From the IMG/VR virus record IMGVR_UViG_3300035698_012149, positions 1 to 50,532 of that record: 50,532 nt of DNA; one strand, 5' to 3'. Positions within the stretch are counted from its first letter, which is position 1; each line of letters starts with the position of its first letter. Origin of the DNA: a virus. Both the position numbers and the translations under genes were made by a program. The notes under the pieces are model-generated. The model was not told the origin of the DNA and made no database searches. It saw nothing but the letters and a program-made list of their open reading frames with translations. Positions 38,094 to 48,300 of this stretch are shown here, piece by piece.

Positions 38094-40085
38094 ATGCCAA
38101 AACAAACTGTAGACCTGATTTTTCCGGCGCAGGGGTTGGACAGGCGGGGTGCTTATCAACGTCAGCCACCGTTCACTACCCGTGCTGCTGTGAATGTGCG
38201 ATGGACTGGCGCTCTTGAAGATCGAGATCGAGGTGGGAGCCGGCCGGGGTTAGAGCGTACCTTTGCTGCGAAAACAACTACGGGTACGGTCCTCCTTGAT
38301 TCCATTATTGCGACCGATGGTACTGGGTTGCGAACGATTGCGGCCATTGGCACTAACAAAACACTCTGCACCGATCGAGCTACGCCTGGCACCTTGGCGG
38401 CTGATGGAGTTGACTTTATTAAGACGGGGAACAACCAGGTCTTCTCAGCTCCTCATGCCGGCAAACTGTATGTCGCGGATCCCGGCCGTAGCGATAATGT
38501 GGACGTTATCGTCTACGATCTGAGTGACGGTTCTAATGCACTCATTATGCCGGCCGATACGACCGGGACCATGAACGGCGACTGCAACGGCTCGACTACG
38601 CTTGTTGCAACAACGGCAATTTTTGCAACCGGGATGGAGGGGTACACAGTAACCTTTACTGCTACCGGGGAAATTTACAAGATACTCAGCGTGACTAATA
38701 CGACCACAGTGGAACTGACTGAAATAATCGGGTGGACGATTGACTATGACGATATTTTCGGTGCTATGTCGGGTGACGGCAACGGCAGCTCTAACCTACA
38801 GTCAACGTCCAGTATCTTTGTTGACAACATGGAAGGTTTTAAGGTTAGGTTCCTCTCCACGGAAGAAGAGTACACGATTAGCTCGGTTGATAATTCCTCT
38901 GAGGTCACTCTCTCTGGGAATATCACTGGCGAGGATGAAGATGGGTCGTTTGTTGTCCTGGGTGAGACGGTCACGGGTGGCGAAACGTCCGGCGACACGC
39001 TTACTATAGAAAGCGGTCTTCCAGACGATTGCCCACTTATCTGCGTCTACCGAGACCGTCTGGTGCTGGCTGGCCCGGATGGGCTCTGGTACATGAGCCG
39101 CATGGGCGACTTTACCGATTGGAACTACGGCGCCTATTCGTCAGATACGCAGCGACCCGTGTCTGCCAACAACGCAGAAGCCGGCGCCACTTCGATGCCA
39201 ATTACGGCCCTGGTGCCACTTACGAGCAACCTCTTGGTGTTTGGTGGGAACGATGAAATATGGATCCTTACGGGCGATCCGGCTTACGGTGGGACGCTAT
39301 GCCAAGCGAGTAAAACTGTAGGGATTGTGTCCAATACTGCTTGGACGATTACGCCAGACCAATGGCTTGTTTTCGCCGGTCGTCGCGGTATCTACATGAT
39401 GGCCCCGTCTCCATGCAGCTCGGCAGTTGTGTTGATTGGTGAAGATCGATTACCGCAAGAGCTGAAGGATATTAACACTACAGCAAACGCTGTGTGTTTG
39501 GAATGGGACGATGAGTACAAGGGGGTCCATGTTTATGTGACTCCGTACAGTGGTGACACGGCCGGCTCTCATTGGTGGATCGATTGGAAATATAAAGCGT
39601 TTTGGGAAATAGCTCTTGGTGATAACGATTTTCAACCGCGGGTGACGTACAACTACGCACCGAACGTGACGGTTGGGAATTCAGTGGTCCTCGGATGCCG
39701 GGACGGGTACATTCGCAATTACGACGATGCAGTCGAACACGACGATACGGAGACTGCCATCTCAAACTACGTGGAATATGGCCCGTTTCGGCTCGGGGAC
39801 GCAACGCATGAAGGCATGATGACTAGCCTAGTCGGTGTCTTGGGTGTGGGGAGCGGTGCGGTTGCCTGGAGAGCGTATGTGGGTGCGACAGCCGAGGCTG
39901 TGTCTGACCTGGCTGTCGGAGCACATTTCAGCTCCGGTAGTTTTGCTGCCGGCCGTAGCAATCGAGCTGGGATTAGGATGTACGGCGGGTGGGCAAAGAT
40001 CCGGCTGATCGGTAGCGGTACGGCCGCGTGGGCGATCGAAGGTCTTACGGTGACTCGCGAAGCCGGTGGGGAGTTCAAGCTCTAA
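38094..40085 (+). CDS. Tail nozzle-like protein with duplicated beta-domain
   Basis: 663 residues. The C-terminal two thirds (YRDRLVLAGPDGLWYMS, VPLTSNLLVFGGNDEIWIL, QWLVFAGRRGIYMM) follow the beta-propeller pattern of podovirus nozzles that extend the tail below the adaptor. Between about residues 155 and 285 are two tandem copies of a beta-module of roughly 57 residues (GDCNGSTTLV and GDGNGSSNLQ versions) that is also present in the adaptor. Confidence 0.8.
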   Translation: MPKQTVDLIFPAQGLDRRGAYQRQPPFTTRAAVNVRWTGALEDRDRGGSRPGLERTFAAKTTTGTVLLDSIIATDGTGLRTIAAIGTNKTLCTDRATPGTLAADGVDFIKTGNNQVFSAPHAGKLYVADPGRSDNVDVIVYDLSDGSNALIMPADTTGTMNGDCNGSTTLVATTAIFATGMEGYTVTFTATGEIYKILSVTNTTTVELTEIIGWTIDYDDIFGAMSGDGNGSSNLQSTSSIFVDNMEGFKVRFLSTEEEYTISSVDNSSEVTLSGNITGEDEDGSFVVLGETVTGGETSGDTLTIESGLPDDCPLICVYRDRLVLAGPDGLWYMSRMGDFTDWNYGAYSSDTQRPVSANNAEAGATSMPITALVPLTSNLLVFGGNDEIWILTGDPAYGGTLCQASKTVGIVSNTAWTITPDQWLVFAGRRGIYMMAPSPCSSAVVLIGEDRLPQELKDINTTANAVCLEWDDEYKGVHVYVTPYSGDTAGSHWWIDWKYKAFWEIALGDNDFQPRVTYNYAPNVTVGNSVVLGCRDGYIRNYDDAVEHDDTETAISNYVEYGPFRLGDATHEGMMTSLVGVLGVGSGAVAWRAYVGATAEAVSDLAVGAHFSSGSFAAGRSNRAGIRMYGGWAKIRLIGSGTAAWAIEGLTVTREAGGEFKL

Positions 40086-40708
40086 TGGGTACTAAAGAGG
40101 AATATGATGAAGACATTCGGTTGGTTCCGCCTGGGCCACCATGCAGTCCCGAGGAGTCAATCCAGCGAGTTACTGAGGTTCTGAACCACACTGCTCAAAA
40201 GCGATTCATTTGGGTCGTTGCCCAGGAGAACAGTGTTCCGACTGTACCGGACAATCCAAACCGGATCTATAGCCGCTATGTCAACGTCAAGCAGTGTAAT
40301 ATAGACGGCCAGAAGATGAAGGGCGATGTCTTTCGAGTCTGGATACTGAACGACTGGAATGTCAAAGTGAATCAGATTATCCCAGTCACACCGATGGCTG
40401 ATGGGACGTACATAAGTACGGGTTCTTCGTCACAGCCAGCAACGCCCGCTTACGTCGAAGTCGTTACGGAAATGCGATACAACACAGTTAATCATAAGTT
40501 TGAGTGTCGGTCGGTGAGGATAGTTGGGGCAATGCTTGGTCTGTCGGGGTGGAAGTCGTGGCACAGTGCCGAAGAGATTACGCCAGTAAACGGCGTCCAG
40601 TATGCCAGCTCTGCGTATCAACAACGGTTCCGCAATAATGTCTACGTCTTAGAGAATGGCGATAACAGCGCGTATGGATCTTGGATGACAACTACTGATT
40701 GTCCCTGA
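40085..40708 (+). CDS. Hypothetical tail protein
   Basis: 207 residues from ATG 40085, overlapping the nozzle stop (TAATG). A helical N-terminus, and a beta-rich central part (YVEVVTEMRYNTVNHKFECR). No family was recognised. Probably tail or fibre-associated by position. Confidence 0.7.
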   Translation: MGTKEEYDEDIRLVPPGPPCSPEESIQRVTEVLNHTAQKRFIWVVAQENSVPTVPDNPNRIYSRYVNVKQCNIDGQKMKGDVFRVWILNDWNVKVNQIIPVTPMADGTYISTGSSSQPATPAYVEVVTEMRYNTVNHKFECRSVRIVGAMLGLSGWKSWHSAEEITPVNGVQYASSAYQQRFRNNVYVLENGDNSAYGSWMTTTDCP

Positions 40709-40723
40709 TAGCTCGGAGCAAAC

Positions 40724-41110
40724 ATGACAGACGCATGGCATTGGGAAGGAGAGGCGCTGACTGTTGATGGAAAGGCGGCTATCGCTCAAGCGTGTTGCTG
40801 TTGTGACGTTACGACGGTTATAGATGACGGTGGGTTTAAGCTAAAGATACTCGATGACAGTGAGGTCGGGTACGACCCACCGGAGGAGTACATTCACCTT
40901 GAAGAAGATGCTGACGGTGGGTTTAAGCTAAAGATACTTGACGATAGCGAGGTTGGATACGACCCACCAGAAGACCACATTCACGTTGTAGAGACAGCAG
41001 ACGGTGGATTCAAATTAACAATACTTGATGACTACACGGTGCCAAGTGGTTATATAGACCATGAAGAAGAGACTACAGGCGGGTTCAAATTAAAGATCGA
41101 GAAGGTGTAA
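40724..41110 (+). CDS. Tandem-repeat protein with CCCC motif
   Basis: 128 residues: an N-terminal segment with four consecutive Cys (ACCCCDV), then three and a half copies of a 29-residue repeat beginning DGGFKLKILDDSEVGYDPPE, with an IH near the end. The DNA repeats are 87 bp. It could be an elongated virion spike or a multimeric fold; no family was recognised. Confidence 0.75.
   Translation: MTDAWHWEGEALTVDGKAAIAQACCCCDVTTVIDDGGFKLKILDDSEVGYDPPEEYIHLEEDADGGFKLKILDDSEVGYDPPEDHIHVVETADGGFKLTILDDYTVPSGYIDHEEETTGGFKLKIEKV
40826..41107. repeat. 87-bp tandem repeats
   Basis: Units start at 40826, 40913 and 41000 (87-bp spacing) with a partial fourth from 41078 after a 78-bp unit. The first two are nearly identical at DNA level; the third has diverged. 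Confidence 0.85.
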
Positions 41111-41111
41111 C

Positions 41112-41519
41112 ATGGCAGCAACATTAGCGTCTGAGGGAATGGTGTACGCTCTTGGTCGGGTTGATGGCTCTGCCAGTTTAGGGCTGTTCCAGACCAACCT
41201 AACCCCAGTTGCGACCAGCGAGTATTCTGATTTCGATGATGCTCCAGACCAGGCTACTTTCACGGGTTACGCGAAGGATGGTATCACTTTTGGAAACGTA
41301 TGGTGGGATACTCCTAAAGCAAAGGCACCTGCAGAAGCGGCAAATTTCACTGCTACTGGTGCTGTAACTAGCAACACGATCTATGGATACTACTCCATGA
41401 TGAGCAATGTTGTTGACCCTGCCGTTTTTGCGGGACGGCTTTCGGCATCCGTGTTGATAGATCAGACCTGCGATAAGATCGTCGTGATCCTGACGCTGAC
41501 GCTTGAAGATGGAGGGTAA
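41112..41519 (+). CDS. Small virion-region protein, paralogue 1 of 3
   Basis: 135 residues of one beta-rich domain (YSDFDDA, FTGYAKDGITF, TIYGYYSM, CDKIVVILTLTLEDG). It is followed by two genes of the same length and layout, so the three form a family. A receptor-binding or minor tail role is possible. Confidence 0.65.
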   Translation: MAATLASEGMVYALGRVDGSASLGLFQTNLTPVATSEYSDFDDAPDQATFTGYAKDGITFGNVWWDTPKAKAPAEAANFTATGAVTSNTIYGYYSMMSNVVDPAVFAGRLSASVLIDQTCDKIVVILTLTLEDGG

Positions 41520-41521
41520 TG

Positions 41522-41923
41522 ATGACATTCAAAATATGTAACGATCATTTGATGGAATCACTGTATGATATGAACACAGGTATACCCAGGATCGGCTATA
41601 ATCTTTACTTGCTTAACGCAACACATGCGTTTACTGAAAACACTGTTTACGCTGATATTTCGGCTAAGGCGTTTCGGGGTTTCAATCTAACCTGGCCTGG
41701 GATTCCGCAGGAAGATGTTGACAAGGCATGGTGGATATGTGACACCGTTACGTTCATACAAAATGCTGCCCGAGACCCAGCTGTGAATGTGTACGGATGG
41801 GTACTCATAAACTACTATAACCAAGTTATAGGCGGGAGGATATTTGCTGCCCCGAAACCATTCTCAGCAGTAGGCACCACAATCAGTATTTCGCTTAAAC
41901 TCGAATTGGAAAGTGTATATTAA
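41522..41923 (+). CDS. Small virion-region protein, paralogue 2 of 3
   Basis: 133 residues from ATG 41522 (GGAGG six bases upstream; the ATG at 41519 is too close to it). MTFKICNDHLMES aligns with the start of paralogue 3, and VYADISAKAF, VYGWVLINYY and ISISLKLELE match the others. Confidence 0.65.
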   Translation: MTFKICNDHLMESLYDMNTGIPRIGYNLYLLNATHAFTENTVYADISAKAFRGFNLTWPGIPQEDVDKAWWICDTVTFIQNAARDPAVNVYGWVLINYYNQVIGGRIFAAPKPFSAVGTTISISLKLELESVY

Positions 41924-41931
41924 GGCGACTT

Positions 41932-42336
41932 ATGACATTTATGATGTGTAATGCGCATTTGACGCCAAGCCTCGATCAGATAATCGGTTCAGCGAATTTT
42001 CCACATCGCGTGCATATCATCAAAGGGAGTAATTCGTTCGGTACGGGAACAGAATACACAGATTTTTCAGATGACATAGTACAAACAAAAAGCTGTGTTT
42101 TTACAGATGAGACCTGGGAATCGGCATTATCGGGCAACATCGCAGTAATCACCAGCAACGAACTTACTTTCACGCAAACGGCTACCCAAGATGACACGCT
42201 TACTATAACGGCATGGGCGATTACGACATACCAGTCCGTTTTACTGGGCGGGGAAAGCGGACTGACATACGATTTTACGGACGAGGATGATACAATTACA
42301 TTTAGCGTGAAGTTTAGCCTATGGGATGCGACGTAA
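41932..42336 (+). CDS. Small virion-region protein, paralogue 3 of 3
   Basis: 134 residues, MTFMMCNAHLTPS and later EYTDFSDD, ITAWAITTYQS, ITFSVKFSLWDA. Same plan as the two preceding genes. AAGG lies six bases upstream of the ATG. Confidence 0.65.
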   Translation: MTFMMCNAHLTPSLDQIIGSANFPHRVHIIKGSNSFGTGTEYTDFSDDIVQTKSCVFTDETWESALSGNIAVITSNELTFTQTATQDDTLTITAWAITTYQSVLLGGESGLTYDFTDEDDTITFSVKFSLWDAT

Positions 42337-42632
42337 ACATTACGAAGGATGACCGAGCTATCATCCAAGGAGGGCTTAGTCGCCTCGGCATAAACATATT
42401 TCCGCTCACTGTGTTGTGGGTAAACGCAATGTGGAAATGGAAGGAAACGGGCTATGAGATCAGACCAGACAATGAAGTTGCGGCCATTTTAGATATATGC
42501 CAGGAACCGTGTGCGTTCTATGATGATGGTGGTTATTGTAAGAGATGTGGGTGTAGCGTGAATAAAAGCAAGTTTGCTGTAATCAATAAAATACGAATGA
42601 TTTCTGAACACTGTCCAGAAGGGAAGTGGTGA
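42321..42632 (+). CDS. Cys-rich protein (DUF6171-like)
   Basis: 103 residues. ICQEPC, YCKRCGCSV and a CPEGKW end match small phage proteins with two zinc knuckles (my recollection of DUF6171). It overlaps the upstream gene by 16 bases. The ribosome site is poor. Confidence 0.7.
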   Translation: MGCDVNITKDDRAIIQGGLSRLGINIFPLTVLWVNAMWKWKETGYEIRPDNEVAAILDICQEPCAFYDDGGYCKRCGCSVNKSKFAVINKIRMISEHCPEGKW

Positions 42633-42636
42633 TGTT

Positions 42637-43638
42637 ATGGCATTTACAGTTCAATCGTTAATCGCTGAAATGAAAAAGCGACAGGAAGAGGCTCGACTCG
42701 CAAATGAGACTCGATACCAGGACATCCTAAAGGGTTATGAGAATCGTACCGCGGCAATGAGCGGCCGAGGCGACATTGATCGGAAGCGGATCAATCGGCA
42801 GTACGATTCGGCCGCGGGTGCCGGCCAACAGATGCTTGCGGCCCGAGGTCTCTACAACTCAACGATCGCTCCGTCGATCCAGCAGGGTTACGATCGAGAC
42901 CGTAACGAGGCACTTGGAGCACTTGACGAACGGCTCCAGGGTGAGCAATCAAACTTAGAGGGCGACCGATTGGGGTTCATGGAACGTCGGGCAGATGCCT
43001 ACCCGGACAACGCGAATTATATGGATCTGCTCGATAAGCTCGGACAGGGTTTGTATGGTGGATTGGGAGAGGGCAGTGGTGGCGGGAACAGAAGGAAGTA
43101 TAGCAATCTACAGGCCTCCGGCTCGGCCTACAATGCTATGCCTGGTGGTGGGGGCGGGAGTAGTAATCCTGTGCAGGGCGGGATGGGGGGCCGAATCAAG
43201 TCGTATGGCGATCAGTTCGCTAACACGGCTCGACAGCCAGGTGGCCTTCCTCCGACAACAGCCGCTCAGGCATACGGCCGGCGACCTGGTGGATGGGGTT
43301 CGGGGGGAGGCAATACGACTACTAACGTCCAGCTCCCGGCCGGTGGGTACGTGGCTGGGGCTCAGTGGCTGAACGGGTATCAAGTACCGCGACAGCCGGT
43401 TGCTGGATACGGTGGTGGACAACGACAGATGCCGCAGCAGCCACAAATGCAACAATGGCAACAGCAGATGCAACAAGCGACCCAACAATGGCAGCAATCG
43501 CAACAGTCACAACGTCGCGGGTATCAAGGTAGTCCTTTGTACGGTCTTCAGCGAGGAAATTATTGGAAGGATCGCCGCTTGCGTCGGAACCCTGCTGGTC
43601 AGACTCCGAATATAAATGTCTACGCACAGCGACAATAA
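42637..43638 (+). CDS. Gly/Gln-rich internal-virion candidate
   Basis: 333 residues. A coiled-coil N-terminus (about 1-120) precedes a long low-complexity Gly/Pro region (GGGGGSSNPVQGG) and a Gln-rich run (QQPQMQQWQQQMQQATQQ). Position, size and disorder resemble small internal virion proteins. Function is inference. Confidence 0.6.
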   Translation: MAFTVQSLIAEMKKRQEEARLANETRYQDILKGYENRTAAMSGRGDIDRKRINRQYDSAAGAGQQMLAARGLYNSTIAPSIQQGYDRDRNEALGALDERLQGEQSNLEGDRLGFMERRADAYPDNANYMDLLDKLGQGLYGGLGEGSGGGNRRKYSNLQASGSAYNAMPGGGGGSSNPVQGGMGGRIKSYGDQFANTARQPGGLPPTTAAQAYGRRPGGWGSGGGNTTTNVQLPAGGYVAGAQWLNGYQVPRQPVAGYGGGQRQMPQQPQMQQWQQQMQQATQQWQQSQQSQRRGYQGSPLYGLQRGNYWKDRRLRRNPAGQTPNINVYAQRQ

Positions 43639-43663
43639 TACTTTCTGAAGTGAGGATTATATC

Positions 43664-45340
43664 ATGCCAATCACAGTCCAACATGCGATGGATCCCGGCA
43701 TAACGGGGCCAGCGTCATACCTTGCCGGTCGTGGGCAGCGTTACGAACGGAACTCCGTCCGACAGCTACAGATCGATGCGCAGAAGCGCCAGATCCGTGC
43801 GCAGCAAATAGCTCAATACAGGCAGATCCAAGCGCAGCAGCAATCGCAGATGTACGCGACACAAGCTCGGCTCCAGGGCGAAGCTATGCAGCAAGCCGGC
43901 TACCAGCAGCGAAACAACGCGATGCTACAGCGACAGGATATGCGGGGTGCACAGCAGCTTGAACAGCAGCAACATCGACAGCAAGCCGCGTCCGAAATGC
44001 AACAGATGAAGGGGATGCAGACGCAAGTCGCAGCCGGATTGAAGGATGGGTCGCTAGCATATACGCCCAACCAGCAAGAGCGAATGTCGCATTGGCAGAA
44101 AGTTATATCCGAGATCGAAACGAGTCCGCGGTTCCAGAACGATCCAAGGGCCGCGGAGTCGATCCGCGGCCAGGCAATGAGGAAGCTCCAGCAGATCCGA
44201 TCGAACCCGCAGTACGTAACGGAGGACAAGCGACAGCCATCGATCCAAGAGGATTATGAAACCAATACTTTCACGCGGCCAGATGGAGTAGTTGTGGCTC
44301 GGGACCATAATGGAAATATAACATACGACAAATCCGGTCCTGAACTCGAAATCAAGCAACAGGAACAAGAAGCTAAAGCCCAAGCTGCTATCGACAAAGC
44401 GGAAGATGATCGGCTGAACCGTGAGGATAAGCAAGAAAAAGCATCTCTTGCTAGGAAGACTGCATTTGACAAATCGGAAGATCGTCAATGGGATGCTGGC
44501 AAGGCTCTGTATGAGGCTAAGGTTGCCCAGTTCAATGTACTTGATGAAAAGGCCAAGAAGTGGGACAAAGCAAAAGCAGACCGCGAAAAAGAACTTCAGT
44601 CAGAATCGAAAGACATACAGAATGAAAATCGCGATCCGAAGAAAGAAGCAGAGGAGAGACCGTTCCTGCAAAAATATGTGGATGACAATTTGACAGCAAA
44701 AGCATTAGAGCCCTACATAGGGCTCAGGCCGGACGTAGGGACGTATCCGGTGTGGGGCGATTACGTTACGCCGGTCCGAGAGTATCAGCCAGAAGAGGAG
44801 CTACAGGAATACCCGCAAGAGGATCCACAAGGCGATCCGTCGCAGGGCTTCTCGCAAGGTGCTCCGCAAGGTGTTCCATCACAGGGCGACCCATCGCAGA
44901 TCGCCCCACAGGGCGACGGGAGGCCTTCTGACAGAAACCTAAGACCGCGACAGTGGTCGGACTTCCCTGCTGACAGTCAAGAACCCGAGGCGACTCCTCC
45001 GGTGTTTACTAACCCAAAAGCTCTAGCCGCGGCAAATCTGAAGCCTGGCACGGAGTTTGTCGTTCCGATGGGTGATGGGACAATGGAAGTAAGAAGAGTA
45101 CGATCGCCAAAATCAACTCCATCTCCACACAAGCCTTCGGCTCTTGAGAAGGCACTGGCAGATAAAGACTACGGCAAGAAGCCTCCCGCCGAGATCCCAA
45201 CTCCTGAAACCAATGCTGAGTACAACGTGTTGCCTGTTGGTGCCGAATACAACTACGAAGATCCTGACAATCCGGGGTTCTGGATTGTGATAGTGAAGGA
45301 AGAAGGATTCAAATGGGGCCAACGAGCGGGTTACAGATAA
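43664..45340 (+). CDS. Coiled-coil internal-virion candidate
   Basis: 558 residues. Long Gln/Ala/Arg-rich coiled coils (about 25-115), a Lys/Glu coiled coil (about 220-330), and a Pro/Gln/Gly-repeat (DPQGDPSQGF, QGAPQGVPSQ) at about 385-430, then a short C-terminal beta-domain. It lies directly before the giant protein, so probably an ejected internal protein. Confidence 0.65.
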   Translation: MPITVQHAMDPGITGPASYLAGRGQRYERNSVRQLQIDAQKRQIRAQQIAQYRQIQAQQQSQMYATQARLQGEAMQQAGYQQRNNAMLQRQDMRGAQQLEQQQHRQQAASEMQQMKGMQTQVAAGLKDGSLAYTPNQQERMSHWQKVISEIETSPRFQNDPRAAESIRGQAMRKLQQIRSNPQYVTEDKRQPSIQEDYETNTFTRPDGVVVARDHNGNITYDKSGPELEIKQQEQEAKAQAAIDKAEDDRLNREDKQEKASLARKTAFDKSEDRQWDAGKALYEAKVAQFNVLDEKAKKWDKAKADREKELQSESKDIQNENRDPKKEAEERPFLQKYVDDNLTAKALEPYIGLRPDVGTYPVWGDYVTPVREYQPEEELQEYPQEDPQGDPSQGFSQGAPQGVPSQGDPSQIAPQGDGRPSDRNLRPRQWSDFPADSQEPEATPPVFTNPKALAAANLKPGTEFVVPMGDGTMEVRRVRSPKSTPSPHKPSALEKALADKDYGKKPPAEIPTPETNAEYNVLPVGAEYNYEDPDNPGFWIVIVKEEGFKWGQRAGYR

Positions 45341-45360
45341 ACTAAGATACGAGGGTTATT

Positions 45361-48300
45361 ATGTCCACTTGGGGCCAGAATAGTGACGCGATAGGGGTTA
45401 TTGACGAAGAACCTGTGTTCCAATCGTGGTATCAGGGGTGGGCGAGTAAGATGGGGCTGGACCCTAATCCAGACGATCCGCGGCACTTCTACGACTACCG
45501 TGCTGCTTTCCGAGCGGGTGACGAACCGAGTATGACCTCGGACGGCCTCCATTGGCCGAGCACCCATAAGACTGACGATCATCCTAATCTCATCGTTGGT
45601 GGGATGAATACAAAGACCGGAAAGCCTGTAGATCTCAATTGGGACAAAGACAGTGAGCTAATTAAGACCATAGACCTCCCCCGCCGAGAGCTCACCCCCG
45701 CGGAGACCAAGCAAAACGAGGAGTACGACTGGGCCGTGAACGCGTACTACAAAGCGATCAAGCATGAGAATCAAGATATATTCGGCATGATCGAGAGACA
45801 GTTCCAGAGTGCCGATGGATCCATCCCTGAAGCCACCCAGGAGCCTACTGAGCGGCAGCAGAAGTATGCGGACGAGATCATAGGTGCGTGGCAGAACGGC
45901 CAAGGAGAGCGATCTGGGGTCTATCAGGCCGCAAAGGACGTACCGTGGGACCAGAGGGGTGAGGTGTTCCGGGCGTTCCAGACAAAATTAGCGCATGATC
46001 CCTCGTATGAGCTCGACAAAGCACCAGAACAGATAACGCAAGCGGACAACGAGCTGGCAACTGAGATATGGAAGGCGTCTGGTAGTCGCGGCTTGATGCT
46101 GAAGGCCATTGACAAGATCCCGGCCAAACGTCGCGATGTAGTGCTCCGAGCTCTGGCCGAGCAAATGTCGCAGCTCGACGAAGGTGCGAGACATCAGTTT
46201 ATGGGGGATCTGGGAACTGAATTGCTCCGCGGTGTAGGACGAATGGGATCTGCGATAAATGAGGCGATTGATGAATCACTTCACATGGCGCTAGGCGACC
46301 CGCGAGATAAGACACTTAGGGCCAGGGATCGGTTCCGTGTTCAGGCCGAAGAGATCATACACAGTGGCACACCGACAAGCAAGGAATCCGATTCCGCTTT
46401 GTATCGGGGTGCGATTGGTGGTGCGGGGATCGCTCCTGACTTAGTGGCTGGTGCTATGGTCGCTAAGGGTGGTGCAGCGGCCGGTGCTGCGATTGGTGGC
46501 CCACCAGGCGCCGTAGCTGGCGCTATCATCAGCAGCATGGCTGCTTGGTACGCTCGGGAGCTCCCAGATTCTATCCGCTTGGCCGAAGATGCTGGGTTTG
46601 ACCCACAGGAATCGAGGGAACTCGGTGTGTCGATTGCGGCCGCGGTTGCTGCAATTGAGATTCTACACATTGATCCGCTTCATGTTGGCGGGAAAGCGCT
46701 GCAAAGAGACTTTTATAATAAGCTAAGAAACGGGGTGTTAAGGGGATTAGTTCGTAACGCTCGGAAGGCAGCACCTCGGCCGGCGACAAAGTTGACGGGG
46801 ATGGCGAGGACCATACTCCGCGAGGCTCAGGCTGCATCGCCCCGATTGAGTGCCGGCATAAAACCTCAGCTAAAATCTACTGGAGCTCGGGCAGCGGCTC
46901 GGGCGGCTGAAGTTGGTGGGGCCGTTGCTTGGGAATCGGGAGAAGAAGGAGCACAAGGGATTGTTCGTCATGTTGGGATAGCCGCGGCGACATATTTAGA
47001 CAAGGAAGTCGAAGATCAGGATCTGAACAAGGCTCTTCATAAGGGGATTATGGAGGGTGTGAATTCGATCGTGCCGTTGGCGTTTACGCTCGGTGCCGGT
47101 GGTGCTGTTAGGCAATCGACAGACTTGGGTCATGCGGTGCTCGGTAGTCAGCCAATGATCGGTGGCAACCCGGATTCATCGATCCTTCGTTTCGCACCCG
47201 AGATGTACGAGGTTGGGCTATCTGGTGAGGCTCCCACTCGGAAGCAATGGTCGCGGTGGGGGTTCTCGAAATTCTCGACAAAGCAAGGTAGGCGCGAATG
47301 GCTTAACAACAACATGCCGAAAATCATGCAAGGGGCTCAGGATCCGAACTTTCGGCCGTTCCATGAAACTCCTCCTCCAACGGATCCTAATGCTCCACCG
47401 ACCAAGCCTGTCGCCCCTCCGGCCGCTCCTCTTCCCGAAGGTACGCCGATTCCCGAAGGTACGAAACAAATCGAGGGTGCGCCGGCGCCGATCGGGCCTC
47501 CCTCTCAACCTGTTACGGAACTTCCAGCAACCGGCCAACCTGTTATTCCTATTGATGAGGGTACTCCGGCTCCCGGTACTCCAGATCCAACTGCCCCCAC
47601 TCCAACCGCTCCGGGCTCAACTGCTTTGACTCCAGTCGTTCTCATTCCACCCCCTCCGCTTCTCGCTGGTCCGGATGGAGAACCGGGAGAGGGTGACGTC
47701 GATACTACCGAACTAAAGAAGAAGTCAGTTCCGGATCTGCGAACGGAATCGGAAGGATTGGGTGTTTCCACTAAGGTTACAAGAGCTACGGGGAAAAAGA
47801 CTCCAGTCAGGAAAAGAACCCTACGCAACGGGAAGGTGAGCGTAAAGGGGGGCAAATCTATTGTTAGGACAAGGAACAAAACGAAGAAGGAGCTGATTGC
47901 TGATCTGGCAGAGATGTACCAGAACTTACGAAAGACAGCAAAAGAATTTGATGTTTCGTATGAAGATATGGTTGAGGCTGCTGCGGAAATCACAGCACAA
48001 ACAAACGCAACTGGGGAAATGAAGAATGAGGAAATCGAAGAGGCGTTTGGGTACGCGGGCCTTGACGAAAAATTACTACACTGGATCGAGGACAACGGTG
48101 GCGATCCTGCTCATGGAGCATTTACAGACGAAGAGTTTAGAGGTTCAGGGCTGTCGAAAGCCGAGCGAAGCAAAATTAACGGAGCTCTAGCGTTCTTTGA
48201 TGAGTCGGCGCGTAGCTGGTATTATGATGTTGTTAGCCCTGGCAGGGATATGATGGACGATGGTGCGGACCATCCTCCTTTTGGTGAAATGTTATGGGAT

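Noticed and set aside
40826-41107. CRISPR-like array
   Set aside because: Units are contiguous in-frame coding repeats without spacers.
47162-47629. 155-residue plus-strand frame
   Set aside because: Lies in the +2 frame of the giant virion gene in its Pro-rich part; composition is an artefact.
47505-48095. 196-residue minus-strand frame
   Set aside because: Antisense to the giant virion gene; no other minus-strand gene lies in the virion half.
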